From NCBI GenBank assembly GCA_051294375.1, contig CM119267.1, positions 1,974,793 through 2,038,792 of the forward strand: DNA of 64,000 nt, in the 5' to 3' direction. Position numbers and translations under genes: made by a program. Every line of letters begins with the position of its first letter. Within the stretch, counting starts at the first letter, position 1. Positions 35,743 through 47,625 of this stretch are shown here, piece by piece. The notes under the pieces are model-generated. The model was not told the origin of the DNA and searched no databases. It saw nothing but the letters and a program-made list of their open reading frames with translations. The stretch is from Paraspadella gotoi (taxonomy: Eukaryota; Chaetognatha).

Positions 35743-38700
35743 CTGGCCGGAAGCCTGTCGTCGAATTCCTCCATCCTTGTCCAAGGTCCATCGCCGACTC
35801 CGACCATAATGATGGAGAGGGGATAAGCGGAAGCTCGGACGAGGGCGTCCACCGACGGACCTGTTTATGTCATTGGGGGGGGGTCGATCTTCAAAAAAGG
35901 TCAGGGGGTCAAAACCTAATGAGTTTGAAACGTCAGAGGGTCTGGGAACTCAGAAAAATGGCCAAGGGATCAATTTGTGAAACCGTGGGCGCTGAGTGAG
36001 CTGAAGATGACTCTCCGCAACTTCTTTAACACCCTCAAGCAGCCAATGAACGGGTCCTGGGTTTGGTACCAGGCTTGAGGGCTTTCCACGAGCCCTCGGC
36101 GGTTTACGGCCGTTCTCACGCTTCCGGCATGGTACGTACCAGATTGGGATTTAACCCGCTACCTAATGGTCATAAGCCGAAGGCTTTAATCAATTGGCGG
36201 GGTGAACTTATTGCAAGATATCCGCGGGTCATCTGTTGAGGTCAAGAGGTCGAAAGATCAAAATTTCAGGGGGTCATCAGATTATATTGATTAAAGATAA
36301 AGAGGTCAAATCATCAAAATTACATAAGATTAATAGATCAAAATGAAATGTTGGTTCAAAAAATTAAAATTTTCTAGGGTCAATAGATTAAAATGTCAGA
36401 GGGTCAAAGATGAAGCAAGCAAAATGTCAGCGGGTGACTGGATTAAATTGTTCAGGTCAAGAGGTCAACAGATGACCTCGTGTTCTTCCACACCCGCTGA
36501 CCTTCAACGGGCATCTGTCCGTCGGCGACGATTATGAGAATGTGATATTCGAAGTTGACTTTGACTTGATCCACTGCGCGATCGATCAATGGAGCGAAGG
36601 AAGTCGGACCTGAGTGAAGATTGTGTCACCCGTGCATACAATTCACGAGTTATGTCGTAGATTCAGTTGCAGAGACTCCGAGAAGCAATTGCAGCAATCG
36701 CCATCGCTGAAGTCGACTTTGTCATGCTATTTTATTTTCTTTTCTTTTTTTTTTCTTTTCTTTTCCTTCCTTTCCTTTCTCCTTTTCTTATCTTTTATCT
36801 TTTTCTTTCTCTTTCTTTTCGTTTCTTTTCCTTTCTTTTCCTTTTCTTTTCTTTTCTTTTCTATTTCTTTTCTTTTCTTATATTTTTATCTTTTTCCTTT
36901 CTAGTCTTATATTTTTTCCATTCTTTTTTCCTTTCCTTTTTCTTACTATTTCTTTTGTCCATTTCGTTTTCAGTTTTTTCAATCAAGAAATGTATGTTTT
37001 TTTTGTTTTGTGCTTTATATTCCATTGGGTTTTTTTAAACGCATAAGATTCAATATTGATTTTACCTGCATAATTCATAATGTGTGATTTTCTTACTCTT
37101 GTGGTATGTAGGCTTTCTCGTGCTAAAACCTTACGGCGAAGATTCGTTACCAAGGCGTTATATTCTTCCCCGATGCAATCTGAAATTACGCTTGTAAGGA
37201 ATGAAGAAAAAATATACTTTTGTTAACGAAAAATAATTTTTTCATTTGTGCGCACAACCACGACTTCGTGGACAACCCACCGGATGTGCGGACCAAAAAC
37301 CACAGGGGATCTATCAACTTAAATTTCATTATAGGAAAATTTTGAGCATAAAATTTTTGGTTTTCCAACTTTCGCGCCCTCAAATTTATTAGTTTTGACT
37401 TCTAGGATTTGATACAACATTGCAATTTCACTGAGCTATTCTATTCTTATCTATTTTTATTTTCCATTTTTATACTCATTAAATTTTATTTATTTATCAG
37501 TTTAGAGTTTTCATTTTTGTTTTTTTTTCTTTCTCTCTTTTCTCTCTCTTATTCTCTCTCTTCTCTCTCTGCTCTTTCAACCAAATCCGTCTTTCTTTAC
37601 TATCTTCTCTCTCTCCCATCTAACACTTCAAGCGCCTTTTTAAAGCGCATCATAAAAATAGTATTGGTTCTCTCTACCTCTTCGCCTCTTCTCCTCTCTC
37701 TCGATCCTCTCTCATCTCGCTCTCTCCTCCTCTCTCTTCTCATCTCTTCTGCTCTCCTACTCTCTCTCTCCTTCAGACACACAGAGACAAATCCTTATAT
37801 ATCCTCACAGAGCCCTTTCTTATTCAGATGAGCAGGCACCTCGGCACGGCTTGCCCCGATCGGTCTCTACTTTCTCTCTACTCTCGTCTCGAGCTCGTCC
37901 GCGTCTCTTCTCTCTTCTCTCTCTCCTCTTCGATCTCTCTCTCTCTTCTCTCTCTCTCTCCGCTCTCTCAACCAGTAAACAGGCAGAAGTTTTTTAAGAT
38001 ACATGGGAAATAACCCAAACTTCTGAGCGTGAGATCAACAGAAAACAGAAAACAGAACATGAAAAAACAGAAAACACTGACAGATGACTGAAAAATCGAC
38101 GGAAAACAGAAAAAGAAAAAACAGAAAACACTGAGGTAAAATCAACAGAAAACAGAAAAAGAAAAAAAAACAGAAAAGAATAAGATGATAAAATAAAAAA
38201 ACAGCTAAAAAAAAATAAATAAAAAAAAACAGACTCAGAAAACAGAAGGAAAAACTCATCATGGAAAGGGGCTGGGATCTCCTTAGTTCTTACTTCTTAG
38301 TCTTTAGCCTTTAGTCTTTAATACTTATTACTACTTTGTCTTCACCTATGATCTTTTGTTTTGGTGTCTCCAAACCCGTAAGCGTGAACATGACGACCCC
38401 CGGTGAACGGTTCCAGAATTTCACCCAAAACTGCGATGGCGCGTTGATAAGGATTCGAGGTTCGCGTGATCACGTTTCCCGTTAAAGTGTGAAGCGAATG
38501 ACCGTTGAAGCTTTTGCGGCCCTGAACGAGGATATTCAATCTATTACCGATTCATCAGTAATAGTTATACGTTTAATAATAACTGAACAAAGATCTTTCT
38601 GCAGAAATAAAAATGTACTGCAAAAAAAGCGCTGAAGGGAACGAGGAAGAGTGACTTCGCCTGCTAAGTCAATCTTTGTGAATAAGGCGCTAAGTGGGCA

Positions 38701-39307
38701 GATGATGACTATCCATAACTTCTATAACCCCCTCTGGCAGACATGGAACAGGTCCTGGGCTTGGAACCAGGCTGTAGCGGTTGTTCCCTACACCCCCAAG
38801 GGCGGGCTTACGGCCGTCCTCACTTCTTCCCTGCAGGGTACTGGTTACCTAGATTGCGATTGGAACCCTGGTACCGTAGTGCGTTCATGAGCTGATGGCT
38901 TTACTCAATGCAAGCAACGTCTTGATAGGCTGGGGTGAACCTTAGGCCAATTGTCTCCGACTAACATTCTCCCTGTCGCCTGATTCCATGCCAGTTTTTC
39001 AGTTGCAGTGATATTCCATCTGACGGATTCAATTTTCGGACGATCCAATGTTTATTTTGGACGCAACACTTTCCGTCAGCCTTTCTTCTTTTAGTATTTC
39101 CTTATTTATTTACTTAGGTCTNNNNNNNNNNNNNNNNNNNNNNNNNNNNNNNNNNNNNNNNNNNNNNNNNNNNNNNNNNNNNNNNNNNNNNNNNNNNNNN
39201 NNNNNNNNNNNNNNNNNNNNNNNNNNNNNNNNNNNNNNNNNNNNNNNNNNNNNNNNNNNNNNNNNNNTTTTTAATTTCCTTCTGTATTGTCAATGACTTT
39301 GGAATCA

Positions 39308-39339
<32 letters not shown>

Positions 39340-40650
39340 TTCCTTGCCTGCCATTCGTTGGATGCGGTGAAGTCAATTCCAATGATGAGCTGCGCCTCTA
39401 AGAGTCCTGCTTGTCTCATCGCCGCTCGAACCTGAATCAATCAAAGTGATAGGTTGAAGCAAGCAATTTTAAAATGACTTTTTTTCTGTTGCGATGAAGA
39501 TATAATGGAAATCCCAAGTAATATTTTGAAAAAAAAGAATTTAAAATCCCTGAACGAAACCTTTAGCTCACGGTTCAAATTTAAAATAGAAAATTTTCTC
39601 TCTCTCTCTGTCTGTCTGTCTGTCTGTCTGTTAAAATTTATGCCCACGTTACGGTAATTCGTTTCTTTAAGCTTTTCTGATTTTAAAATAATCGATTAAT
39701 CTTATTTTGTTTAATACTAAATAAAAGGAAAACGCGGGGTTGTAAATAAACGTTTAATTATAGTAAATGCAATAGATTAAAAAAGATTAATATTTCCGTC
39801 AAATTCTAATTTTATCAGTTTTTATGCTGGAACTGATCAACCAATCAAATTGGAACTGATCAACCAATCAAATTGAGAATCGCGACCGTGAAATAGCGTC
39901 TTTGTTTTTATTTACAAAAAAAAACAGAATTTCTTCAGCGAACGAACAAGTTTGAGCCAACAATGTCGGATCTGCCTACGATAATTAAGCGGTAATAAGC
40001 TAATCCGATGATAAATCATGGTAATTTTTCTGACTTACAAATCGCAACATAACAAATTATAACAGACTTCTTAATAAATCTATGAAAAAATCTATAAATC
40101 AATAGATCTATGAATTACCAGAAGCTGCGCCAATACCAAAAAGCATAATTTAGTCAACTTGCATAATTGGTAATTTTGCATAATTTGGTCAATTTGCATA
40201 ATTTGATCAACTTGCATAATTTAATCAAGTTGCATTATTTGGTAAGCTGGCATAATTTGATCAACTGGCATAATTTAGTCAACTGGCAAAATTTGGTCAA
40301 CTTGTTTAATTTTATCAACTGGCATAATTTGGTCAACCTGCAGAATTTGGTCGCTTGAATAATTTGGTCACTTGAATAATTTGGTCAACTGGCATAATTT
40401 GGTCAATCATTCAATAAATCAATCAATAAATCAATCAGAGAGAGATAGAGAGAGGGAAATTTTAAAAATTCAAATAAATGAGTCTTTTGTAAAGCTTAAT
40501 CTTATGAGCAAATCAATATGTAAAATACCCTAAGGCCGAATAGAATATAAATGAATATTATCAAATTAAATACTACTATTAAATACTAAATAATAAACTA
40601 CGTTTTTGAGTTACCTCGACTTTCTGGTTGACTTTCAAGATGTCGACCAT
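35743..40650 (-). CDS. Copine/RGLG-type vWA (copine domain) protein, 3' end not found
   Basis: The copine-type vWA domain is found in calcium-dependent copines and in RGLG-like E3 ligases. Exons on the minus strand: 40,650-40,615 ([12 protein letters not shown]); 39,431-39,348 ([13 protein letters not shown]); 38,521-38,346 ([38 protein letters not shown]); about 36,731-36,502 ([14 protein letters not shown], then [13 protein letters not shown] and [11 protein letters not shown]); 35,860-35,743 ([30 protein letters not shown]). Exon joins keep phase and restore conserved motifs, for example NEWQ to GRKSFNG. The second exon uses a GC donor (CAG then GCAAGG). The fourth exon has two frame changes near 36,600-36,680, probably read errors. 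The DFTASNE metal-ion motif is intact. The C-terminal part and any RING finger are missing, so copine-like versus RGLG-like cannot be settled. C2 domains are not seen upstream, which favours the RGLG-like form. Confidence 0.82.
36000..36235 (+). mobile_element. SINE-like repeat in a copine-gene intron
   Basis: Opposite orientation to the 33.8 kb copy: starts GAAGATGACTCTCCGCAACTTC, ends GGCGGGGTGAACTTA, with GGGTTTGGTACCAGGCTTGAG inside. Confidence 0.65.
36726..38330. other. Copine-gene intron with pyrimidine and A-rich repeats
   Basis: (CTTTT)n-type at about 36,726-36,950, degenerate CT repeats at 37,525-37,980, and an ACAGAAAA-type A-rich array at 38,037-38,240. A stretch from 37,190 to 37,380 has no recognisable coding signal. 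Confidence 0.6.
38690..38960 (+). mobile_element. SINE-like repeat in a copine-gene intron, second copy
   Basis: Contains AGTGGGCAGATGATGACTAT, GGTCCTGGGCTTGGAACCAG, CTTACGGCCGTCCTCAC and ends GGCTGGGGTGAACCTTAG, parallel to the 36.0 kb copy. Confidence 0.65.
39122..39267. other. Assembly gap, 146 N
   Basis: Lies within the GC-AG intron of the copine-like gene and is followed by a (CGT)n run at about 39,308-39,341 that directly abuts the donor of exon 2. Confidence 0.95.
40150..40420. repeat. 18-bp minisatellite (GCATAATTTGGTCAACTG)
   Basis: About fourteen degenerate units in the first intron of the copine-like gene. The unit length is a multiple of three, which creates a chance plus-strand frame with a repeated HNLVNL pattern. 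Confidence 0.85.
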
Positions 40651-40679
40651 CGTGGTTTCAAATGTTGTTTGTTTATTAA

Positions 40680-41690
40680 ACAAAAATGGTAATTCCAATG
40701 TGTTGCGCTGCAGTGACTTTATTTTCACGTGAATTTGATGACATGTGAAAGATTTTGTGACCTCGCGTCCAGTCATTTTTCCCTGGTCATTTAGTTGACC
40801 TTTTAAGACCAGTCTTTTCACCGTTCTAGTTGCTTTCTTGCCGCCTTCTTTTCGCCGAAAACCTCGTAACTTGTTATTCGATCAGAATCGTTTCTCTGTA
40901 AAAGATCGGCTGAATGGAACCGTAGTTTTTACGGAAGCCAAGGATTTTCTACACCAATTTATTATACGACATTGATTTCGCCATTTTTACAATAAATAAA
41001 CTTTCTCACGATTTATTCGCCATTTATTCGACATTTATGTCATTCGAGATTTAGAAAACCTTGCTCCATGTTGAAGCCAGTTCAACCTATGGCCGACGAG
41101 TCAAACGCACGACCCTCGAGGCATAGAAAATAATAAACATTTTCTACATGATATGATATATGATATGAGTTTTGACATGACAAAAAATGTTTTTTGCCCG
41201 TGTATTCATGACATGCACTGTAAAGAGACAGTAATAATCGTTATGTGTTAGTGACAGAACCGTTCAATATAAGCAGTCCCTGAACTTCGGATCAGGCTGT
41301 AACACCATGTTACAGGCGGGTTAAGCGCCCCGTCCCTGTTAACTGCCAGACGACCACCGGGCTAGAACCCCGGACCTTTGGCTTGGGAGGCGAATGACTT
41401 GCCTCCGGCACCAATGGCCGCTGATGAACGGTTGGTGGATTTTAGTCCACCATAACTGCATCAAAATTCCATCTTTTATTCCTTATACTTTTAAGAATTC
41501 CTGAAGGCGGCGCTAGCAGTCCCTTATATTTGAGGTTTTTTCGGTCTAAACAACTTAGCTACCAACTATAAGCAAATTAAATGCATTTTTAACATAAATG
41601 GGACAGACCGACGGAGAGACATACCGACCGAAAAGTGACTTATAGACTATAGAGTTGCTCTGCGAGTACTCGAGGCGCAACTAAAAATCA
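40680..41690 (+). mobile_element. MITE-like element, GTTGCGCCGC family, split by a tRNA-derived SINE
   Basis: Left end AATGTGTTGCGCTGCAGTGA, right end GAGTACTCGAGGCGCAACTA, with GGCGGCGCTAGCAGTCCCTTA inside. The tRNA-like insert sits at about 41,270-41,450. The left end is only some 30 bases from the ATG of the copine-like exon 1, so the element may overlap its 5' UTR or promoter. Confidence 0.7.
41270..41450 (-). mobile_element. tRNA-derived SINE (Gly-CCC-like head)
   Basis: On the minus strand a tRNA-like head is visible: anticodon-loop-like CGCCTCCCAAGCC followed by GGTCCGGGGTTCTAGCCC, a good B-box for RNA polymerase III. An A-box is less clear. It is inserted inside the MITE-like element. 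Confidence 0.6.
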
Positions 41691-41756
41691 ATTAATTACG
41701 TCGATAATTAAGTCCATAAGATAATAAAAAAGTCAGTAAAATATAAACAATAAACA

Positions 41757-41873
<117 letters not shown>

Positions 41874-42236
41874 CAAACGGTCTTAAAACCGTACGACGTC
41901 GGAAGCAACTGCCCCTGACTCTTAAAGTTAAACAATTCTTTACATAAAAAATAATCAGTATATCCCGAGTTCACGTTTCTTCATCGTCTTCATAATCGTC
42001 GTCGCGTTCTCTCTCTCTCGAGAAATGGGGCAAAGTAAGACGCAGATATCGAATCCACGACCGTCGGACGTCGAGCCACTTTTCTCCCCCAACGGTCTCG
42101 CCCTCGCGCCGTCACGAGCGTCAATACACGCTACTTTAATATTATCTCTTACCGCATAAAAACTTCTTAGTCACTTTTTTTTTTTTTTTTTCCTTGTTCT
42201 CCTCGGTCAACATCTCTCAACATCTCGTTTTTCGCG

Positions 42237-42736
42237 ATGGAAGCCACTGCAATGGTCTTGGTCATGATAGTGGCGTTGGAATCTTTCAGGTTAATTGTAC
42301 TTTGATTATTGATCAATGATGATGAACTAAAAACTGAAAATACGTAAAATCGGAATACAAAAACCTAGGTTTGAATTGTTAATTGGGAATTTGTATCATA
42401 GAATCAAGATTTGATTACTCGCAAATCTTAATTTTAAATTAATTCAAAAACTTAAAAAGAAAGATTGTAAAATCTTACAATTAAAAATAACCAGTGTCTA
42501 ATCCTAAAATCCTGGTCGGATTCACCCGCAGATCTCGCCCGGTGGAGGGTCTATTAATCTGCGACGATGGTAAAGTTTGTTTTCCTGGTCAGACTTGCTG
42601 CAAGAACACGCACAATAAATGGAGTTGCTGCCCTTTTTTGTTTGCGGTTTGCTGTATCGATGGCATGCATTGCTGTCCTCACGGAGCAACGTGCGAACAG
42701 AAGTCCACACAATGTGAACTGGTGAAATATAAATAG
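42237..42736 (+). CDS. Small secreted single-granulin protein
   Basis: Granulins are secreted Cys-rich growth-factor-like modules. Two exons: 42,237-42,289 (MEATAMVLVMIVALESF, a leader-like hydrophobic start) and 42,532-42,736 (stop). The donor is CAG then GTTAAT, the acceptor CCCGCAG, and the phase joins cleanly to give 85 residues. The mature part carries twelve cysteines with the granulin signature: four CC pairs (TCCKN, SCCPF, VCCID, HCCPHG) and single Cys at each end. Vertebrate progranulins have many modules. A one-module precursor is unusual but resembles small insect granulin peptides. The leader is short and moderately hydrophobic. Confidence 0.88.
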
Positions 42737-42859
42737 AATCGATTATTCTTAATGATGAGCGGGATCCTACATTAATGGTTCCGCATACGATCAGACGCTT
42801 TTAGACAACGAAATCTGAACTTAAATAATGACTAATTCTTTTCATCTCATTGGTTATTA

Positions 42860-42965
42860 CGAAGCCTTTTTTATTTAAACAAGAACGGGAATTTCTGTGT
42901 TGCGCCCCAGTGACTTTATTTTCATGTGTATTTCTTGAGTACTCGCGGCGCAACTAAAAAATGTT
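42860..42965 (+). mobile_element. MITE-like element, GTTGCGCCGC family, internally deleted
   Basis: Only about 70-100 bases: the left end (TGTGTTGCGCCCCAGTGACT) and the right end (GAGTACTCGCGGCGCAACTA) are almost fused, with 15-25 bases between. It lies 150 bases 3' of the granulin stop codon and defines both termini of the family. Confidence 0.75.
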
Positions 42966-42969
42966 AGTC

Positions 42970-43822
42970 TCTGATTATATCCTTATCACTGAGAACTTTC
43001 CTGGTAAATTTTTACGAATTAAAAATACGGTAAGACATGATTTATTTAATGATTATTAATCTAATCTTATTAACTGCCTAAAAACATGGAGTAAATTTTA
43101 CAGTATACAAAACTTTTAAAGATTGAATTCCTTATAAGAATTTTTACGTCTTTTACTTAAACAAAACTTTCTTGGCAAGATACCACATTATCTGTTACAA
43201 TTTTTTTTCTCATCCCCTCTTTTTTTTTCCTAGCTCTTTTTTTCTCTCTCTTCATTTTTTATCTCCCTAAAAATGCAACCCTTATATCATTAGAAATGGG
43301 TGAAAATTGTTTTAACAAATCCGTAGTTCTGCCTAATTTTTGTTATGATACAAATTAAATTAATATTGTAAGTAACAACTGAATAATAGGGTGGAGTGAT
43401 GAAAAGATTGAGCGATGGAACAATGTTTTTTGCTACCTTTGTATATGTAATAAAAAATAATTGAGCTCTTTTTCCAATAAATTTTGCATAACAGTATCAT
43501 TTATTGAATTTTCTTTATAGTAATATCCTTATAAAATCATAAAATTTCAAAATCCTATTTTTTCAATTTTAAGAACCATTTTAGATTCGCCAAAAAAAAC
43601 TGAAAAACTTTTGTAAAATATGTTTTATAATATTTTTAGGTAAAAGCTGCGAAAAAATATTAAAACGTTTCATCATATAATAGTTTCTACTACAGAGCGT
43701 AAAAAAGTGGGATATTTTAACCTTTTTTTCTATATTTGATACTAAAGGCATTAAAATTTTTAATAACATGTTTTATATTTTAGATCTTAGAGAAAGCAAA
43801 GAATTTTGAATTTTTAACAATG
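42970..43822. other. AT-rich spacer, nothing recognised
   Basis: No gene, RNA or repeat family was recognised. T-rich runs lie near 43,200-43,260. Confidence 0.5.
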
Positions 43823-45294
43823 TTTTTTAATTAATAGTTGGACATGTTTCGGCTTTACTTCAAGCCTTCATCAGCATATGACATGGGCGGTTGTCCGTTC
43901 TTGCAAAGACCTCAATGAGGATCTACTAAACTACCTGAACACCATCCATGTGCGGATCAAGTGGACATGTGAGAGGAAGGTGAATGGGTCAATTCCAATG
44001 CTCAATGTGTTGATTCAACGCAAAGAGGGCGGCTCATTGGAATTCTCAGTATATCACAAACCGACCCACACGGACCAATACATTCCCTTCATCTCGCCTG
44101 CTCCCTTGTCTCACAAGCTCGCCACGGTCAGATCCCTTACCAGGAGAGCTGCACTGATTCCGTCGACCCACGAGCTTCAGGCTGCTGAGCTTGAGCACGT
44201 CAAAAGAGCCTTGGCGAGCTTGTGAGCCTTTGAGAAGGCTAGGTATTGGCCGCGCCTGGCTGAGGACAGTGGCCAACCAGGGGCTGTCCAAGTAACCGCT
44301 GACGCATCAAAGCCCTCGAGCCCTCTTTGAACCGTGATGGAGGACGATTCGATCTCCCTCCAAGCTATGATTCGCTTATCAAAAGCGTGGTGGAGGCCCC
44401 TCAACGAGACAGGCGAAGACCGTTGTGCAGGCAATGGGCAAACGATGCCTCTCCCTCTAATGCAGCAACTCAGCCCCTCCCTCTGCGGAATGAGCGTCGC
44501 CCAAAACGACGGCTTCAGGAGGAGGGAGAGGAGTCCATCACTCCAGTCACAAAAGTGGCAAGAATGGACAACCGCCCACCTCGTCAGCAGGCGAGAAGAG
44601 GGCAGCCAGCAGGCATATCAGGCCAAAGAGACATAAGAGTGGCCCTGGGGATCTTTCCGCAAGGATCGCTTCCCAATGCGGCATTCACCAGTTCGGTCGT
44701 ACTCTCCTCTCAGCCACTGACACGCCAATGACCCGTCTTCATCGTCCTTGTCCTTCATTTGCACAAAAAAAGGGGGGCCAGCTCATTTTGAGCTCTTTCT
44801 TTCCCTTGAATTTTACTTTCTTAGTCTCCTAATTATCAACTAAAACTATAAAACTACTTTCTTTCATATTTCAATTTCACTTAACTATCCCTTAGCTAAT
44901 TACTTATTTATTCACTAGTTAAATGTTAAATTTCATCAATATTAGTTTTTCAAACTCCTTTATCTTTGTTGTACATAGCAAAAATGTATCTTTATTATTT
45001 ATTTATCCCTGTTGTTTTGTTTCTCTCTCTCTCTCTCACTCTCTCTCTCTCTATCTCTTTCACAAGTTTCACTTCTTTTCACAACTCACTCAATCTGCCC
45101 TCACCTTCAACCTGTCCTCACATCTGACCACTATTCTGTCTCACCACTTTGTTGGAAAAACTTTTACCCTCTCTCTCTCTTTTTCTCTCTCTCTCTCTCA
45201 CACTCTACTTTTACAAAAAATTTATTATTGAATGTCATATGCTGATAAAGGCTTGAAGTAAACAAGCCGAAACATGTCCAACTATTAATTAAAA
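43823..45294 (+). mobile_element. Penelope-like retroelement, truncated, with inverted terminal repeats
   Basis: Inverted repeats of about 60 bases at 43,823-43,883 and 45,233-45,294 share AAGCCGAAACATGTCCAAC and are flanked by matching AATTAATAG. Inside, a plus-strand frame matches the C-terminal part of Penelope reverse transcriptase. Each terminal repeat carries a hammerhead-ribozyme-like core. The interior 3' part is a second Arg/Pro-rich frame (44,327-44,731) and pyrimidine-rich DNA. Most of the reverse transcriptase and the GIY-YIG nuclease are absent, so the copy is not autonomous. Confidence 0.75.
43878..44225 (+). pseudogene. Penelope-type reverse transcriptase, C-terminal fragment
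   Basis: A 115-codon frame containing LLNYLNTIHVRIKWTCE, then SIPMLNVLIQRKEGGSLEFS and VYHKPTHTDQYI, then PLSHKLATVRSLTRRA. The YHKPTHTDQY motif and the following LSHK are typical of the thumb region of Penelope-like reverse transcriptases. The catalytic YxDD palm segment is not present, so this is a remnant. Confidence 0.8.
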
Positions 45295-47625
45295 ATCGTT
45301 GTTGGTTCCGCGTACAAACGTTGCATTTCAGAAAAAAACGACTCTTTCCACTATTGTTCAGTTGTTAACTACAATGTGATTAAAACTTTGTACCACAACA
45401 CAAATTAGGCCGAACGAAGGATGGTTAGAAACATCTCCACCCATTTCTAATATATAAATAGTACCATTTTGGCAACTTTTAGCCAAAAAAATTATGTCCA
45501 TTTTTGTCCATTTTTACTTACGACTTCTGATTGAATGCCAAGGAAAGTTGAGAAAAATTTTTTACTTTTGGAAATCCGTTCTTTCTTATCTTATTTACCT
45601 CTGGGTAAATTTATAGCTTAATCATTTATAGTTTGCCTATGAATTAATTTTAAAGTAAACAAGTCAAAAAGTTGGAGTTTCAGTCTTTATCATAATTGTT
45701 GTTAAACAAAAATAAATCAAAATGTTGAAATTAACAGAAAATATAGCCTATTGAATAAGCTTTAACACCTATAAAAATTATCAAAACATTTTTTTGGTTT
45801 AGTCACAAATAATTTTTAAAGACGTTTTTTTAATTTGTGACTTTTTGTGACTTGCATTTATTTTTTATAAAGAGAAATATTTTTAACTCATTATTAGTTT
45901 TTAAAAGATGAAGGTACATACTGACCTTGATTAATTTAAAAAAACCGCATCCTTTTAACCCAATGGAAAGCGTCAGGACTTGTTTTTTTCTCAGAATCAA
46001 CAGATTTTGAAAAAAATTTTTCTGCAAATCTGTCGATTTACTTATTTGCTAGGCAACCAAAATTGAAAGAAAATATGTGCTACCGTTTTATTTTCTTTCT
46101 TATAATGAATCTAAGAATTTTATCGATTTGGTTCAATATAAATGAAGAAAATAAGTTAAAGGAAAAGGAAAGGGAGAACAAGAAAAGGAGAAGGGAATAT
46201 GAAGGAGAGAAGAGAGAGAATGAGGTGAAAAAATGAGAAAAAAGGAAGGCAAAGGGATAAAAAGTGAGAGTAGATAAAGGAGCGGGGAATTTAAAGAAAA
46301 GAAGGGGAAAGAAAGGGAGGAGAGAATAAGAAAAAAAAAAAAATAAGGGAAATGGAGGAGAAGCAGGAAAGGGTAGGGGTAAAAAAAATGGAAAGTGAGG
46401 TCGGATATGAAAGGAGGAAAAGGGTTAAAAAAATGAAGAAAAGCTGTGAAGAAGAAAGAGTAACGAGAAAGAAAACAGAGGAGATATGAGAAGGAAAAAT
46501 GGTAACAGATTTGTGGTATCTTTGATGAATAGTTTGCTCTAAATAAAAGATGCAAAAATTATTATAGGGAATTCAATCTTTAAAAGTTTTCTGTACCATG
46601 AAAATTCATACATACTTTTTTTAAAACTAAGGAAGTTAATGAGATTAGATTGATAAGCATCGAAGAAATCTTGTCTTACCGTATTTTTAATTCATAAAAT
46701 TTTATCTGGGACGTACTATGTCATAAGAGGAAGATAATTATAGCCTACCGTTTTTTTAAATGAAGAAAGATTCATACTAGTCAATGAGATCATCAGAGAT
46801 GAACGTAAATTAAGTTCAGATTCCATTGCCTAAAAGAGTCTGATTGTAGGCGGAACCTGTTAAAAATTCAAAATTCTTGGCTTTCTCTAATACCAATAAA
46901 CAACGAAAAAGAAAGGATTATCGCATCATATTTTAGATCTAGCTTTTTATGAAGAATCAGAATCTTTAATAAAAATTATAAAAAAATTATTTTGAAAATT
47001 TATTATTTTCTAAGGATATTACTATAAATATAATGTAATTAATGATACTGTTCCCCAAACAATACAAACAAAATATTTTTTGTACTCTTTAATCATACGA
47101 TTTCACATCTAAATATCCTTGTTTGTTCACTCAAATAAAATTGTTCCCAAGTGCTCCACTCTACTGAATAATATTGAAAATAGTAGTTTTTTTTCTAAAT
47201 GCAACGTTTGTTAGCGGAACCTAATATTAAAATCCAGCTAATAATCAAAAGTATTCATATTCCTAAATGTTATCATTGTTTCTCTCTTCAGAAGACAATG
47301 GCTTTGTTATATCCAGCGGTTCCAATTGGGTGACGCCTCTAGCGACGAGGAAGAGAACTGAGGAGGGCAGAATCATCAATTCAAAATTTTAAGTCGGTAG
47401 TACATCAATACAGAAATATTTATGGGTTTCAGGGGAAACCTTTGGTGCAATATCAGTGGGAAACATAAGATATAAGGGTTTTTCTTATTTTGGACTCTCT
47501 TTTTTTCGAGATCCAGAAACTTTGTGACAAATTTCCCTTTTTTTTCAAATCTTAATAAACCTCTGAATATCGAGCATGGATTAAAATCAAATTTACGCTA
47601 AAAATGTTTTACTGTATCTGAGTTT
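45295..47625. other. AT-rich spacer, nothing recognised
   Basis: No gene recognised. A purine-rich degenerate GGAAAA/GGAGAA stretch runs at about 46,145-46,500. Much of the rest is AT-rich with homopolymer runs. Confidence 0.5.

Noticed and set aside
40167-40358. Frame with repeated HNLVNL
   Set aside because: The 18-bp minisatellite unit happens to be a multiple of three.
40579-40821. 80-codon minus-strand frame as a separate gene
   Set aside because: Most of it is the MITE-like element; only its last 12 codons fit as copine exon 1.
44327-44731. Independent 134-codon gene inside the Penelope-like element
   Set aside because: Arg/Pro-rich, no recognised motif, and it lies between the element's terminal repeats; treated as part of the element.
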